The position numbers and the translations under genes were made by a program. Below are positions 19,084 to 28,473 of a DNA stretch of 64,000 bases, in pieces; within the stretch, counting starts at the first letter, position 1, and every line of letters starts with the position of its first letter. A model generated the notes under the pieces. The model had not been told where the DNA came from, did no database searches, and saw nothing but the letters and a program-made list of their open reading frames with translations. This stretch comes from Clostridium sp. UBA4548 (GTDB lineage Bacteria > Bacillota > Clostridia > Clostridiales > Clostridiaceae), in assembly GCF_002387895.1 (NCBI RefSeq), contig NZ_DGLI01000044.1:183940-247939 (forward strand), written 5' to 3'.

Positions 19084-19119
19084 AAAAAAAAGACTACATC
19101 TCATAAAAGATGAAGTCTT
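19084..19119 (-). terminator. terminator of the MATE gene
   Basis: On the minus strand a 12-bp stem with one mismatch (19108-19119 with 19090-19101) is followed by a run of seven to eight T residues, 8 bp beyond the MATE stop codon. Confidence 0.85.
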
Positions 19120-19126
19120 AACCCCC

Positions 19127-20458
19127 CTAGGCTATTAGACATTTTCTCTTGATAAAAACGTATACTAGGTTAATAATTAAAGTGATTATCTCAGCAAAGG
19201 TAGCAGTAAGCCAAATCCCATTTACTGAAAATATCTTTGGTAGTATAAATAATCCAACTAGTATAAATATTACTCCTCTACTTAAGGATGAAAAAATAGA
19301 AATCTTGGATTTTTCCATTGATTGAAAATAAGAAACTAGAGTAATATTTACCCCCATAAATAAGAAAGCAGTAAAATATATTTTTATTCCAGTAACTGTA
19401 ATATTCATTAATTCCTGATTGTCACTATTAAAAATCAGTACAATAGGTTTTGGCAGCACTAGACCTACAATATAAAAGACTACTCCTAAACTTATAGACG
19501 TAATTAGAGCATAAATCAATGCTTTGTTGATCCTATCTGTCTTTTTAGCTCCAAAGTTTGTACTTATAATTGGTTGAATAGCCTGGGCAACTCCAGTGAA
19601 TGCTGCAGCACATATTAAATTTATATTTGCAATAATACTATAGGCAGATAATCCTATATCTCCTATTAAATTAAACACAGCCTTATTAAAAGCAAATATA
19701 ACAATGGCTCCTGAAATCTCAAGTATAAAGCTTGCAATTCCATTTTTAAGAATTCTAGTTATTAACCTTATATCCTTTTTTAATCTCACTAATTTTATAG
19801 TGTTCATTTTTCTGATGAAGTGAAAACTTAAGATGATCAAAGTAATAATTGGAGAAATAACTGTAGCAACTATAGCTCCTGTCATCCCCATATTGAATCC
19901 AATAATAAATAACCAGTCTAAAAAAATGTTGGAAATGCATCCTGAAAGCATGGCCCACATGGCAAGCTTTGGATTTTTATCATTTCTAACCATTGCTACC
20001 ATTGTTCCCGATAAGATGAAGGCCCAAGTAAATTTAGCCATTACTTCTAGATATTCTTTAACTAGTGGAAATAGAGTTCCTTTTCCCCCTAAAAAATAGC
20101 ATAGCTCATCAATATATATAACCTGAATTAAAGTAAATACTATTCCTAAAACTATTGCAATAATAAAAGAAATGGTAAAGGCCTCATTAGCTTTATGGTA
20201 GTTTTCCTCTCCATGATAGATTGAAAGTACCGTAGCTCCACCTACCCCAAGTAGTAACCCAAGAGCATTATATACATTATACATAGGTATTGCTATACTA
20301 AGGGCGGCAAGTCCATCACTTCCTACCCCCTGTCCTACAAACATAGTATCAAAAAAGATATATAATGATAATCCAATCATTCCGCCTATGCTTGGAAGCA
20401 AGTAATGAAAAAATATGCTCCTGATATTATGTTCTAATAAATTTAATCTTTTGCTCAT
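19127..20458 (-). CDS. MATE-family efflux transporter
   Basis: Multidrug and toxic-compound extrusion membrane protein of 443 residues with about twelve predicted membrane segments, the usual size. Two homologous halves are visible, for example MFVGQGVGSDGLAALSIAIP near the start and AYSIIANINLICAAAFTGVAQ in the second half. Export would be driven by sodium or proton. The leader at 20595-20712 carries a ykkC-type aptamer whose 3' part folds into a terminator, so expression is probably switched on by its ligand, most likely guanidinium. That suggests guanidine or a related cation as a physiological substrate. The gene ends at its own terminator and is monocistronic. Confidence 0.92.
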   Translation of the reverse strand: MSKRLNLLEHNIRSIFFHYLLPSIGGMIGLSLYIFFDTMFVGQGVGSDGLAALSIAIPMYNVYNALGLLLGVGGATVLSIYHGEENYHKANEAFTISFIIAIVLGIVFTLIQVIYIDELCYFLGGKGTLFPLVKEYLEVMAKFTWAFILSGTMVAMVRNDKNPKLAMWAMLSGCISNIFLDWLFIIGFNMGMTGAIVATVISPIITLIILSFHFIRKMNTIKLVRLKKDIRLITRILKNGIASFILEISGAIVIFAFNKAVFNLIGDIGLSAYSIIANINLICAAAFTGVAQAIQPIISTNFGAKKTDRINKALIYALITSISLGVVFYIVGLVLPKPIVLIFNSDNQELMNITVTGIKIYFTAFLFMGVNITLVSYFQSMEKSKISIFSSLSRGVIFILVGLFILPKIFSVNGIWLTATFAEIITLIINLVYVFIKRKCLIA

Positions 20459-20594
20459 AACGACACTCCTTTTGCTATTAACCTAATTATTAATACTAAT
20501 TATTAATCTTAAACTAGCTACAAATTAACTTTTATTAAGCGTATCCTATTTGTGAAATTAACCAATTTGCACTAGTTATCATTAGTGCAATAAA

Positions 20595-20712
20595 ATAAGC
20601 CTAGAAGATATCTCTTTTGATATCTCCCAGGCTTTTATCCTTCCGTGTACACAATTTCATGTGCGTTTTCTCTTGGACCAGACCAACATTTACTACTGCG
20701 GAACCCTAGAAA
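20595..20712 (-). promoter_or_regulatory. ykkC-family riboswitch (probably guanidine-I) with terminator
   Basis: On the minus strand the conserved ykkC blocks appear in order: CTAGGGTTCCG, GTCTGGTCCAAGAGA, CACGG, then GGATAAAAGCCTGGGAGA. The last block also forms the 5' arm of a 16-bp terminator stem (20597-20634) followed by a T-rich stretch, so ligand binding would free the message: an ON switch. It lies about 140 bp before the MATE start. Transporter context favours subclass 1 (guanidine) over the ppGpp and PRPP subclasses, which usually precede biosynthetic genes. Confidence 0.88.
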
Positions 20713-20810
20713 ACCTTTTATCTATATGAATTTAATTAAGTAATTTAATACTCTTGAAGATTATACATGATTTCAACTCAATTTGCAATTATAATTATTC
20801 TTAACTAGTA

Positions 20811-20850
20811 ATAAAGCAGCAAACCATATTCCTATAGATCACTGCTTTAT
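20811..20850 (-). terminator. hairpin downstream of rsgI
   Basis: ATAAAGCAG (20811-20819) pairs with CTGCTTTAT (20842-20850). It is 180 bp after the rsgI stop; a T-containing stretch follows on the minus strand. Plausible terminator of sigI-rsgI. Confidence 0.5.
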
Positions 20851-21029
20851 GAAAGGTATATTTGTTTGTAGGAGGTAATTTCATTATGCTAAATTATAAT
20901 ATTAAGCATAATGAACTATTAAACTAACTTTTGATTTTATTCACTTAAAAAATCTCAAAGGATCTATTGTATATTAATGTATACATTTTAAGTTTCACCT
21001 TAAATTAATATATTGCTATAATTTAACCT

Positions 21030-22076
21030 TTACTTCTCTTTATCCTTTTTAGGTTGATTTTTATCCTTATTTACTTGAGATTTATTGTTCTTATCTTCTT
21101 TTTCTTTTTTATTTACTTTACTATTTTTCTGTTCACTATTATAATTCTTATTTTTATTTTCCTTCATGCTATTGCCATTGTTCTCTTTACTATTATCATT
21201 AGGACCTTTTTCTTCCTTTGTGTCATCTTTCTTCTCTAGGTTATTTGCTGGTTCTTCCTGTTTTTCTTCATTACTTTCCAACTTTTCTTCTACAGAAGCT
21301 TCTTTTTTAGTATTCTTAATAGCTTTCATAATATCTTTTACAGATGTATTTACATAATCCTCTTGATTTATTTCTGGCATAACATCTTGAAGCTTATCTA
21401 TCAAATTAAGTTTCCCTGGAGAAATTCCTAGTGCTTCAGCTTCTTTATGTCTATTTAAAGTGGCAACAGCTGTGGTAATTGGAACTTTCACTAAATTATC
21501 TTCTTCAAGCTGTTCCTTTACTAATTCACCTAACTGACTCTCCATACCTTTAGCTATAGTTTCATCTTTTGCTGAAACTGTAACTAACACTTGATTTTCT
21601 AACTCTTCCTTTAAATATCCTTCTTCTTCTACTTCAGTAATAACTAATTTTATAGCTTCATTTACAGGCTTATTCTTTAACGATAACTCTTCTAAAACCC
21701 TTAAACCATCCTCATTTAGGCCTACAGCCTTAACAACTCTATTAAATCTATTAACTCTTAATTCCACACTAGGATTTATATCTATATTCACATAATTTGA
21801 AGGTATCATATAGGCATAAGCTACTGTAGACATACCAAAAATTAAAAATATAGAGGCAAAAGCAGTAGCTATCCTTTTGTTAAATCTTGTGCGATTTACA
21901 TTGTCACCAGTACTTATAACATTGGAAAACAGTTCACTTAATCTTAACAATCCGGTTTTTCCTTCATATTCATCTCCAATAGAATAACCATTTTCACCTC
22001 TTACCTTAATAAATCTTCCATCTTTCGTTATAATAATAAAACGTCCTTTTTCCTGCTGAACAATTACACCCTTCAT
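21030..22076 (-). CDS. rsgI: RsgI-type anti-sigma factor
   Basis: Membrane anti-sigma factor that should hold SigI. The 348 residues comprise an N-terminal cytoplasmic anti-sigma domain (1-50, GRFIIITKDGRFIKVRGENG), one membrane segment at about 69-89, and an extracytoplasmic domain beginning NYVNIDINPSVEL with the conserved HKEAEALGISPGKLNLI near 210-226. The last 100 residues are a Lys/Glu/Asn-rich low-complexity tail. There is no carbohydrate-binding or other sensor module at the C-terminus, unlike several RsgI proteins of cellulolytic clostridia. Its start overlaps the sigI stop by 4 bp (ATGA). A protein at 28764-29630 repeats the ectodomain without the anti-sigma part. Confidence 0.9.
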   Translation of the reverse strand: MKGVIVQQEKGRFIIITKDGRFIKVRGENGYSIGDEYEGKTGLLRLSELFSNVISTGDNVNRTRFNKRIATAFASIFLIFGMSTVAYAYMIPSNYVNIDINPSVELRVNRFNRVVKAVGLNEDGLRVLEELSLKNKPVNEAIKLVITEVEEEGYLKEELENQVLVTVSAKDETIAKGMESQLGELVKEQLEEDNLVKVPITTAVATLNRHKEAEALGISPGKLNLIDKLQDVMPEINQEDYVNTSVKDIMKAIKNTKKEASVEEKLESNEEKQEEPANNLEKKDDTKEEKGPNDNSKENNGNSMKENKNKNYNSEQKNSKVNKKEKEDKNNKSQVNKDKNQPKKDKEK

Positions 22077-22786
22077 ATTTCTTCCTCCAAATTAATATAG
22101 TCATTTAAATACTCATAGTCACCTAAAATTATTAATACTACTGATATTATATATTTTCGTGCTCTCTCTATCTTTTTCCGAGGTACTAAAGTATTTTTTT
22201 CAATGTCTGAAATAGGAATGGTTTTTTTGCTCAGAACATAATTTAGTGACTTTTCATCATTTAAAATATATTTAATTATAACATTGTATGTTTTTCTTGT
22301 AGAAGCTCTTTTAGGTGAAGCCTTTACTAGATCCTTAAAGTTAATATCCCACTTTGCTAATTCCTCTGTTAGTTGTCTAATTTCAATTTTTCTATACTCA
22401 TTAAGATTTTGTTTTTGATACTCTTCAATAGCCTGTTTTTCTGATAAATCTATCTCTTCATCTTCTTCTAACACTTTGCTTATGTACAACATATTTTTAT
22501 GCTTTGATTCTTTTCTATAATAATCAATTAATCTAGCTTTAATTACCATTTTTGAAAAAGCTAAAAAACTTCCTTTTTGTATTTCATAATTTTGTATAGC
22601 TTCATTAAAAGCAAGTAGTGCTACACTCCACTCTTCATCATTTTTACAATCTATATATCTATTTAAAGTTTTTTCTGCTGTAGAAATAACAAAGGGCTTG
22701 AACTCTTCCATAAACCCATTTAACTCCTCAGTATTTACTCTTATTTCTAAAACTCTTTGGTTTATATCCTTATTCATAAAACTCAC
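22073..22786 (-). CDS. sigI: RNA polymerase sigma factor SigI
   Basis: Alternative sigma factor of the SigI subfamily, 237 residues. The region 2-like segment contains NEAIQNYEIQKGSFLAFSKM and VIKARLIDYYRKESKHK, characteristic of SigI. The C-terminal domain replaces region 4 and ends with RKKIERARKYIISVVLIILGDY. The ATGA overlap with the next gene, an RsgI homologue, confirms the pair. SigI in Bacillus answers heat and in Clostridium thermocellum relatives controls polysaccharide-active genes; the stimulus here is unknown. A CGAA-containing sequence about 50 bp upstream could be part of an autoregulated promoter, weak evidence. Confidence 0.92.
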   Translation of the reverse strand: MSFMNKDINQRVLEIRVNTEELNGFMEEFKPFVISTAEKTLNRYIDCKNDEEWSVALLAFNEAIQNYEIQKGSFLAFSKMVIKARLIDYYRKESKHKNMLYISKVLEEDEEIDLSEKQAIEEYQKQNLNEYRKIEIRQLTEELAKWDINFKDLVKASPKRASTRKTYNVIIKYILNDEKSLNYVLSKKTIPISDIEKNTLVPRKKIERARKYIISVVLIILGDYEYLNDYINLEEEI

Positions 22787-22960
22787 GTCCTAACGTTTAC
22801 CTACAGTACATATTTAAATTATATCTATATTTATTCGAAATTATCATGTACTTTTTTGAGGTAGGTCTAGAAAATTATTTTATACAACCTTGATTTATTT
22901 AAAAGTTTACTTACCAATATATTTTGTATGTAATAGAAGTTTTATATGTAAAAAATAAAA

Positions 22961-23003
22961 GGAGCTCCTCACCTGACATATTTATACGTTGCGAGACAGC
23001 CCC
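22961..23003 (-). terminator. terminator of the PAS-GGDEF-EAL gene
   Basis: On the minus strand GGGGCT (23003-22998) pairs with AGCTCC (22966-22961), with further partial pairing inside, then TTTTATTTTTT follows. About 30 bp beyond the stop codon. Confidence 0.65.
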
Positions 23004-23031
23004 TATTTATACAGTGAATTCATTTATATTT

Positions 23032-25161
23032 TTATGATGATATATAATGAGTTGCGATAAAATCTTTTAACTCTTTTGGTGTAAGAGGTTTGCTATAATA
23101 ATATCCTTGAGCTTCATCACAACCATTTTCCCTTAAATATTGTACTTGTTCCTTTGATTCTACTCCCTCTGCTATAACCTTGAAACCTAAGTTTTTAGCC
23201 ATATGAATTATGGTTTTAGTTATTATAGATTCCTCAAAATCTGTTTCTAAATCCATTATGAAGGATCGATCAATCTTCAATTTATTTATAGGTATCTTCC
23301 TCAAATAACTTAAAGAGGAATATCCTGTTCCAAAATCATCTACTGCAATCTTTAATCCCATTTCCTTTAAAGTATTAAATATCTCAATGGACCTTCCTAT
23401 ATCTTCCATCATAGTAGTTTCAGTTAGCTCAATTTCAATGCTATCTGGACTCAGTCCTACCTGTTGTAATATATCTTTAATAATCATACAAACATTGTCA
23501 TGTTTTAACTGCACTGAGCTAAGGTTTACCGCAACTTTACTAACAGGTAATCCATCTAACTCCCATTGCTTAGCTTGAATTGCTGCAGTTTTTATCACCC
23601 ATTGCCCAATAGATAAAATTGCTCCTGTTTCCTCTGCAATTGGTATAAATTCATCGGGTGATATCATTCCTAAGGTAGGATGCTTCCATCTTAGTAAAGC
23701 CTCTACTCCTATGGGTTTTTCATTGAGTAACTCCATTTGAGGCTGATAAACTAAAAACAGCTCATTATTATAGATAGCAGTTTTTAAATCATTTTCAATC
23801 TGAGCTCTTCTAGTAAGTTTTCTATCCATTTCTAAGGTATATACTTGCATACAATCTCCACCTTGGTTTTTTGCTTTTAGGATAGCTTTCTCAGAATGAC
23901 TTATTAAGTCTTCACTGCCTTTACTTTCTCTTCTATAAAAACTTACTCCCATACTGCAAGTAATATAAATATAATTTTTATCGAAAACAAAGGGTCTACC
24001 AATTGCACTCTTAATTTTCTGGGTTATGGCACATACGTTATTCATTCCTGTGATTTGATCTAACAGTATGCCAAAATGATCTTCGCCAAGATATGCTACA
24101 GTAGCTGCGCCTTTTAAAATGTTTTTTATTCTATAGGCTACTGCTCTTAAAAGTTTATTTCCCATTGAAAAACCATAACTATCATTTACATTTTTGAATC
24201 TATCTAAGTCCACCATAATCATTGCAACTTTACCCTGAGGATCTTTATGGGTTTTTATTATTTGGCTTACAGCATTTTCAAAAAATTGACGATTAGGTAA
24301 ATTTGTTATGCTACTATAAGTGGCTAAATAGTGTATTTTTTTTTCTACTCTTTTCTTTTCTGTTATTTCATTTAAATTTGCTATATAATTAGTTACTTGT
24401 CCATCTGAATTAATGATTTTATTTAATGCCAGCTCAGCAACATACTCTTCCTTGCTCTTTTTTATTCCTCTAATTTCTCCTTGCCAAAAGCCATGATTTT
24501 CTACTTGATACCACATATTCTCATAGAATTTGCTATCTTCTGGACCACTTTTTAAAAAGTCTTTTTGCTCCTTTACAAGTTCTTCTTTGCTAAAACCAGT
24601 TATCCTCATCATAGCTTCATTTACATACAAGATATCGCTTGGATCAGTAGATGTAAAAATTACACCATCATTAGCAGCAGAAAGGGCATAAGATACTAAA
24701 TTTAGTTTATTATAGGCTTCCTTGAACTCTGTCACATCTGTGATCGTTGTAATCTTGCATTTCTCACCGTCCTCTTGCTCTAATAATGTGGAGGTTACGT
24801 AGACACTTAATAATCTTCCATCCTTAGTAATTACTGACCACTCGTTGCTAACTTCTACTTCTCCTGAAACAAAAGCTTCATGTGCTCTTATAGCATTGTC
24901 ATGATTTTCTTCTGGAATCACTATAGTAAAGTGCTTGCCTATTAACTCTTTTTTATTATATCCATATAGCTTACAGTAAACTTCATTTACCATTTGGAAA
25001 AATCCCTTTTCATCTGTAACACATATACCAATATTAGTAACTTGAAAAATTGCATTTATTAATTTTTCCTTATTTTTTAGCTCTCTTTTTAAGTTGGTGT
25101 CACACTCACATGATTCTATTGGATATTCCTTGTGCTTTTGCAGTATATCTAATTCTCTCAT
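23032..25161 (-). CDS. PAS-PAS-GGDEF(degenerate)-EAL c-di-GMP phosphodiesterase
   Basis: Predicted cytoplasmic c-di-GMP phosphodiesterase, 709 residues. Two PAS domains (about 35-145 and 155-270) precede a GGDEF-like domain whose signature is LGEDHF at 358-363, so cyclase activity is unlikely. The EAL domain keeps EALLRW (487-492), the ELTETT motif, DDFGTGYSSLSYL and IAEGVES, and looks catalytically complete. The degenerate GGDEF may bind GTP and regulate the EAL domain. No membrane segments are seen, so the PAS domains sense a cytoplasmic signal. The leader contains the structured element at 25188-25350, 27 bp before the start codon. Confidence 0.9.
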   Translation of the reverse strand: MRELDILQKHKEYPIESCECDTNLKRELKNKEKLINAIFQVTNIGICVTDEKGFFQMVNEVYCKLYGYNKKELIGKHFTIVIPEENHDNAIRAHEAFVSGEVEVSNEWSVITKDGRLLSVYVTSTLLEQEDGEKCKITTITDVTEFKEAYNKLNLVSYALSAANDGVIFTSTDPSDILYVNEAMMRITGFSKEELVKEQKDFLKSGPEDSKFYENMWYQVENHGFWQGEIRGIKKSKEEYVAELALNKIINSDGQVTNYIANLNEITEKKRVEKKIHYLATYSSITNLPNRQFFENAVSQIIKTHKDPQGKVAMIMVDLDRFKNVNDSYGFSMGNKLLRAVAYRIKNILKGAATVAYLGEDHFGILLDQITGMNNVCAITQKIKSAIGRPFVFDKNYIYITCSMGVSFYRRESKGSEDLISHSEKAILKAKNQGGDCMQVYTLEMDRKLTRRAQIENDLKTAIYNNELFLVYQPQMELLNEKPIGVEALLRWKHPTLGMISPDEFIPIAEETGAILSIGQWVIKTAAIQAKQWELDGLPVSKVAVNLSSVQLKHDNVCMIIKDILQQVGLSPDSIEIELTETTMMEDIGRSIEIFNTLKEMGLKIAVDDFGTGYSSLSYLRKIPINKLKIDRSFIMDLETDFEESIITKTIIHMAKNLGFKVIAEGVESKEQVQYLRENGCDEAQGYYYSKPLTPKELKDFIATHYISS

Positions 25162-25187
25162 TTCTTCACCTACAAATTCTTTTATTA

Positions 25188-25350
25188 AATAATGAACAAG
25201 TTCATTTTGTTAACAACTTTGGAAACAGCTTTGGACTAAACAAAGCTATTTTGTTACACCAAAGCAATTTGCCTAGGCTGAGCAACTGTAAGGCTGGTCA
25301 ACAGTCCCTTACAGAAGACGGCAGACTTGTATCTTCCAGAATATTGTTAA
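25188..25350 (-). repeat. dispersed structured element, copy B, in the leader of a c-di-GMP gene
   Basis: Read in the sense of the gene (minus strand) the element is an imperfect outer stem, an inner helix CTGTAAGG with CCTTACAG, the core TTGCTCAGCCTAGGCAAAT, a region GCTTTGGTGTAACAAA, and a 3' end GTTTCCAAAGTTGTTAACAA followed by the palindrome AATGAACTTGTTCATT. It occupies the 5' leader of the PAS-GGDEF-EAL gene. Copy C has the same architecture and core with a different but complementary inner helix, which suggests selection on structure. Confidence 0.7.
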
Positions 25351-25474
25351 ATTCTATAAATTCTTACTACATTTTATAAAAATTGAATCCTAAATCTATG
25401 CCATTTTGATTTTTAGAATTGTACTAACAAATTCATTATGACAATAAGAATTGTAATATCACTAATATCGAATC

Positions 25475-25508
25475 AAAAGCTTGAAAGTTAACAGGCTTTC
25501 AAGCTTTT
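25475..25508 (-). terminator. terminator of the GGDEF-EAL gene
   Basis: AAAAGCTTGAAAG (25475-25487) and CTTTCAAGCTTTT (25496-25508) form a perfect 13-bp stem with an 8-base loop, just downstream of the stop at 25516. Confidence 0.8.
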
Positions 25509-25515
25509 TATATTT

Positions 25516-27276
25516 TTACTTTCTAAAGAATTCTGCAATCCTATCAACTTCAACTGGTTTACTAAAATAGTATCCTTGTATCCTGTCACAGCCTAGTGTT
25601 TTTAAATACTCATACTGTGCTTTATTTTCCACACCTTCAGCTATTACAGTAATATCTAAGCTATGCCCAATTTCTATCATTGCCTTTATAATACTTCTAT
25701 CACTTCTATTTTTTAAAATTCCATTCACAAAGGATTTATCAATTTTTAGAGTATTAATAGGTAACAGTTTAAGATAATTCAATGATGAGTATTCTATTCC
25801 AAAATCATCCACAATTATACTTATACTTTCATCCCTTAATAAACGTAATCTTTCAATACTCTCCTCTAAATTTTTCATAATGGAACTTTCTGTTATTTCC
25901 AGCTCCAAATTTTTTGGTTCAAAATTGGTCTTCACTAAAATATCTTCTAAACTATTTACTAGTTTGTTTTGCTGGATTTGTCTTGCAGAAAGATTTACAG
26001 CCAACTTAATGTCCTTTTGTTGTGGTTTTATCCACTCATTATACTGCAAACAAGCATTTTTAAGAACCCATTCCCCTATGGGCACTATGAGTCCCGTTTC
26101 TTCTGCTAAAGGTATAAAAATCTCTGGGGATATTATCCCCTTAGTAGGATGGTTCCATCTAATAAGCACTTCAAAAGAGCTAACTATTTGTTGTTTTATA
26201 TCTATAATTGGCTGAAAATTAAGAAAAAACTCTTCCTTATTTATTGCCTTTCGAAGATCATTTTCTAGCTCCAATACACCTAATTTATTATGGTGTATAC
26301 TTTTTGAATATATCCAAAATCTATTCTTACCCTGCTCCTTAGCCATATACATAGCTGAATCCGCATTTCTTGTTAGTGTATCTACATCATTTCCGGCCTC
26401 AGGATACCTTGCAATGCCAATACTGGTAGTTGTATAAATTTCTTTATTATCTATTATCAGTGGCTTTTCAAAGGACTTAATAATAGTTTCTGATAAAAAT
26501 ATATCTTCTTTGGATTTCATATTAATTATTGTAAATTCATCTCCACCTAATCTGTATATTATTCTATCCTTATTCTCCAATGCTCTTAACATTTCAGCTA
26601 CTCTTATTAGTACTAAATCCCCCACGCTATGGCCAAAGGTGTCATTAACATGTTTAAATCTATCTAAATCTAAAAACAAAACAGATATACTTTTTTCTTC
26701 CATGCTGCAAAACTCTAAAGTCTCACTCAAATCCTTAACAAAGGCTGTTCTATTTCTTAGCCCTGTAAGATTGTCAGTAACAGCTTGTCTAAGAAATTCT
26801 CGAGAAAGCTTCTTCTCATTTTCCAATCTTGTCTTTACTGTGTTATAACTATAAGCAAAGAAGTAAAGCCAATACATAGCTAGGGAAATGTTTGCCATGG
26901 CTATAATAGTTATTATATTTTCTATCAGAATAATACCATCCACATTGAAAAAATTAACAGCTAATGCTAACCAGGAAATTATTATACTATACCAACTAGT
27001 AGTTATCATTCTTACCTTTACTTTTTTACTTTCACATTTCTTTAAAAAATCATAGCTATAAATTGAACACATATTTATGAAATTCATTGAAATTACTCTT
27101 AGTATTATTACCTCATTATTAGGTTTTTCTCCCCAAGGTAACTCCAAGAACTCACTAGTTCTAGCCAATTCTAACAGCTGAACTATACATAAAATTAACA
27201 AAGTGCTAGTTATTAAAACTATGGTCAATCTTATAAATAGACTTTGTCGTTTCCATAATAACAACAAATATTTCAC
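25516..27276 (-). CDS. membrane GGDEF-EAL c-di-GMP enzyme
   Basis: Membrane protein of 586 residues starting with GTG at 27276 after GGGTGAT. The first 145 residues contain about four hydrophobic segments of unknown family. The GGDEF domain is intact (RLGGDEF, GGDEF at 244-248) but has no RxxD inhibitory site five residues upstream. The EAL domain has EVLIRW at 369-374, LEITESS, DDFGIEYSSLNYL and IAEGVEN; the Ala to Val change in EAL is common among active enzymes. It could act as cyclase, phosphodiesterase or both. It is transcribed with or parallel to the PAS-GGDEF-EAL gene but separated by a terminator and copy B. Confidence 0.9.
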   Translation of the reverse strand: MKYLLLLWKRQSLFIRLTIVLITSTLLILCIVQLLELARTSEFLELPWGEKPNNEVIILRVISMNFINMCSIYSYDFLKKCESKKVKVRMITTSWYSIIISWLALAVNFFNVDGIILIENIITIIAMANISLAMYWLYFFAYSYNTVKTRLENEKKLSREFLRQAVTDNLTGLRNRTAFVKDLSETLEFCSMEEKSISVLFLDLDRFKHVNDTFGHSVGDLVLIRVAEMLRALENKDRIIYRLGGDEFTIINMKSKEDIFLSETIIKSFEKPLIIDNKEIYTTTSIGIARYPEAGNDVDTLTRNADSAMYMAKEQGKNRFWIYSKSIHHNKLGVLELENDLRKAINKEEFFLNFQPIIDIKQQIVSSFEVLIRWNHPTKGIISPEIFIPLAEETGLIVPIGEWVLKNACLQYNEWIKPQQKDIKLAVNLSARQIQQNKLVNSLEDILVKTNFEPKNLELEITESSIMKNLEESIERLRLLRDESISIIVDDFGIEYSSLNYLKLLPINTLKIDKSFVNGILKNRSDRSIIKAMIEIGHSLDITVIAEGVENKAQYEYLKTLGCDRIQGYYFSKPVEVDRIAEFFRK

Positions 27277-27517
27277 TTAAATCACCCTTCAATATGAAGC
27301 AAATAAATGTTTAAGAGATAAAGCCTTATGATTTATTTGTTACAACCGTCCACTTTCCTCAGATGCGCTACTTAAAATATCCTTAAGGTTAAAAATATAA
27401 AGCTTTTCCTTAATATTATAATATTACTTGCCACTATGCACTGTTACATTTAACTCAAATAATTACAGCTGTATATATTACAAATTTAACATTTAACCTA
27501 TACATAGTAACTATATA

Positions 27518-27605
27518 GGTTCGCTTAAAGCTTTTTGAAGATTAATTTATTCATCGTGAATGAAGTTCATGATGAATAAATTAACCTTTGACTAAGGAAG
27601 CCTAT
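27518..27605 (+). repeat. palindromic repeat family F, copy 1
   Basis: About 88 bp matching 29903-29990 at roughly 80-85 percent by eye. It starts with GGTTCGCTTAAA, contains a long hairpin TAATTTATTCATC ... GATGAATAAATTA around TGAATGAAGTTCA, and ends CTTTGACTAAGGAAGCCTAT. It lies in the region upstream of the GGDEF-like gene. Confidence 0.65.
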
Positions 27606-27707
27606 GCTTTAAAATTATTCAATAATTTATTTTCACTAACCAGTTTAAATCTTCATATACTGATATATAGTCACCATTGCTTTATGAGAAAAGAGGTGTT
27701 TAAATTG

Positions 27708-28238
27708 ATGGCTATTATGAATAACTCCACTAATTCTATAGTCAATACTAAATCAGAAAAAGATTTTGTCACTGGCATTTACAATAGATGGTATGTTGAT
27801 ACTTTACTCACGAGTAAATTCCCATACCTGTGGCTCTGTACTCTTATGCTCCTAGATATTGATAATTTTAAAGATATTAATGAAAAGTATGGTAAAGCTG
27901 ATGTAGATAAGATTTTAAAAGAAGTATCAGAAATAATTCTAACCACTGTAGGTGAATCAGGAATTGTAGCCCGTTCCCATAACCATGAGTTTATAGTAGT
28001 AATACCCTTATTAAGCAAGAGAGCTAGTTTTATTCTTGCAGAAAAGATAGCAACCACCGTAGCGAGAACTCCTATTTTATTGAAAAATGAAAAACAAAGC
28101 TTAACTATTTCCATCGGTACTTGTACTTTTTTAAAAGAGGAAAATAAAATCTCCTCCTTAGACCAATGGGTTAAAGCAACCGAAAATGCATTGCTAAAGG
28201 CTAAGACTCATGGAAAAGGCATGGTAATTCAGCTTTAA
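27708..28238 (+). CDS. stand-alone degenerate GGDEF-domain protein
   Basis: A 176-residue protein that is little more than one GGDEF fold. I chose ATG 27708 because AGAGGTG lies 9 bases upstream; the longer frame from 27588 begins in repeat F and has no site. The start DFVTGIYNRWYVDTLL and LLDIDNFKDINEKYG are typical of the domain, but the signature is replaced by SHNHEF, so it cannot be a normal diguanylate cyclase. It may be a c-di-GMP or GTP receptor, or decaying. It lies divergently from the membrane GGDEF-EAL gene. Confidence 0.75.
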   Translation: MAIMNNSTNSIVNTKSEKDFVTGIYNRWYVDTLLTSKFPYLWLCTLMLLDIDNFKDINEKYGKADVDKILKEVSEIILTTVGESGIVARSHNHEFIVVIPLLSKRASFILAEKIATTVARTPILLKNEKQSLTISIGTCTFLKEENKISSLDQWVKATENALLKAKTHGKGMVIQL

Positions 28239-28407
28239 TATTTATGTATATATAATGTAATAAAGATACTACGCTAATAATAAGCCTACTTTTACATTTT
28301 ATTTCATGTAGTTGCTTTTAATTCATTGAGCATGTAGAAATACTATTTCAACTTATATTTTATGAAATTTTCATATTTTAAATATTGTTTTAACTCAAAT
28401 TAAAGAA

Positions 28408-28463
28408 AAAAATCTCAGGTTAATATCTTGGTTTCCGTTACCAAAATTTTAACCTGAGATTTT
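28408..28463. terminator. nested hairpin after the GGDEF-like gene
   Basis: AAATCTCAGGTTAA pairs with TTAACCTGAGATTT over at least 14 bp, and TTGGT with ACCAA inside the loop. A run of A before and T after make it a plausible bidirectional terminator, 170 bp beyond the stop. Confidence 0.65.
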
Positions 28464-28473
28464 AATATATTTT

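Noticed and set aside
25050..25379. Plus-strand ORF of 109 codons over the start of the PAS-GGDEF-EAL gene
   Set aside because: Antisense to a clear gene and to repeat copy B; no ribosome binding site.
27588..27707. Extended N-terminus of the GGDEF-like protein from ATG 27588
   Set aside because: The extension is coded by repeat F sequence and lacks a ribosome binding site, whereas ATG 27708 has AGAGGTG.
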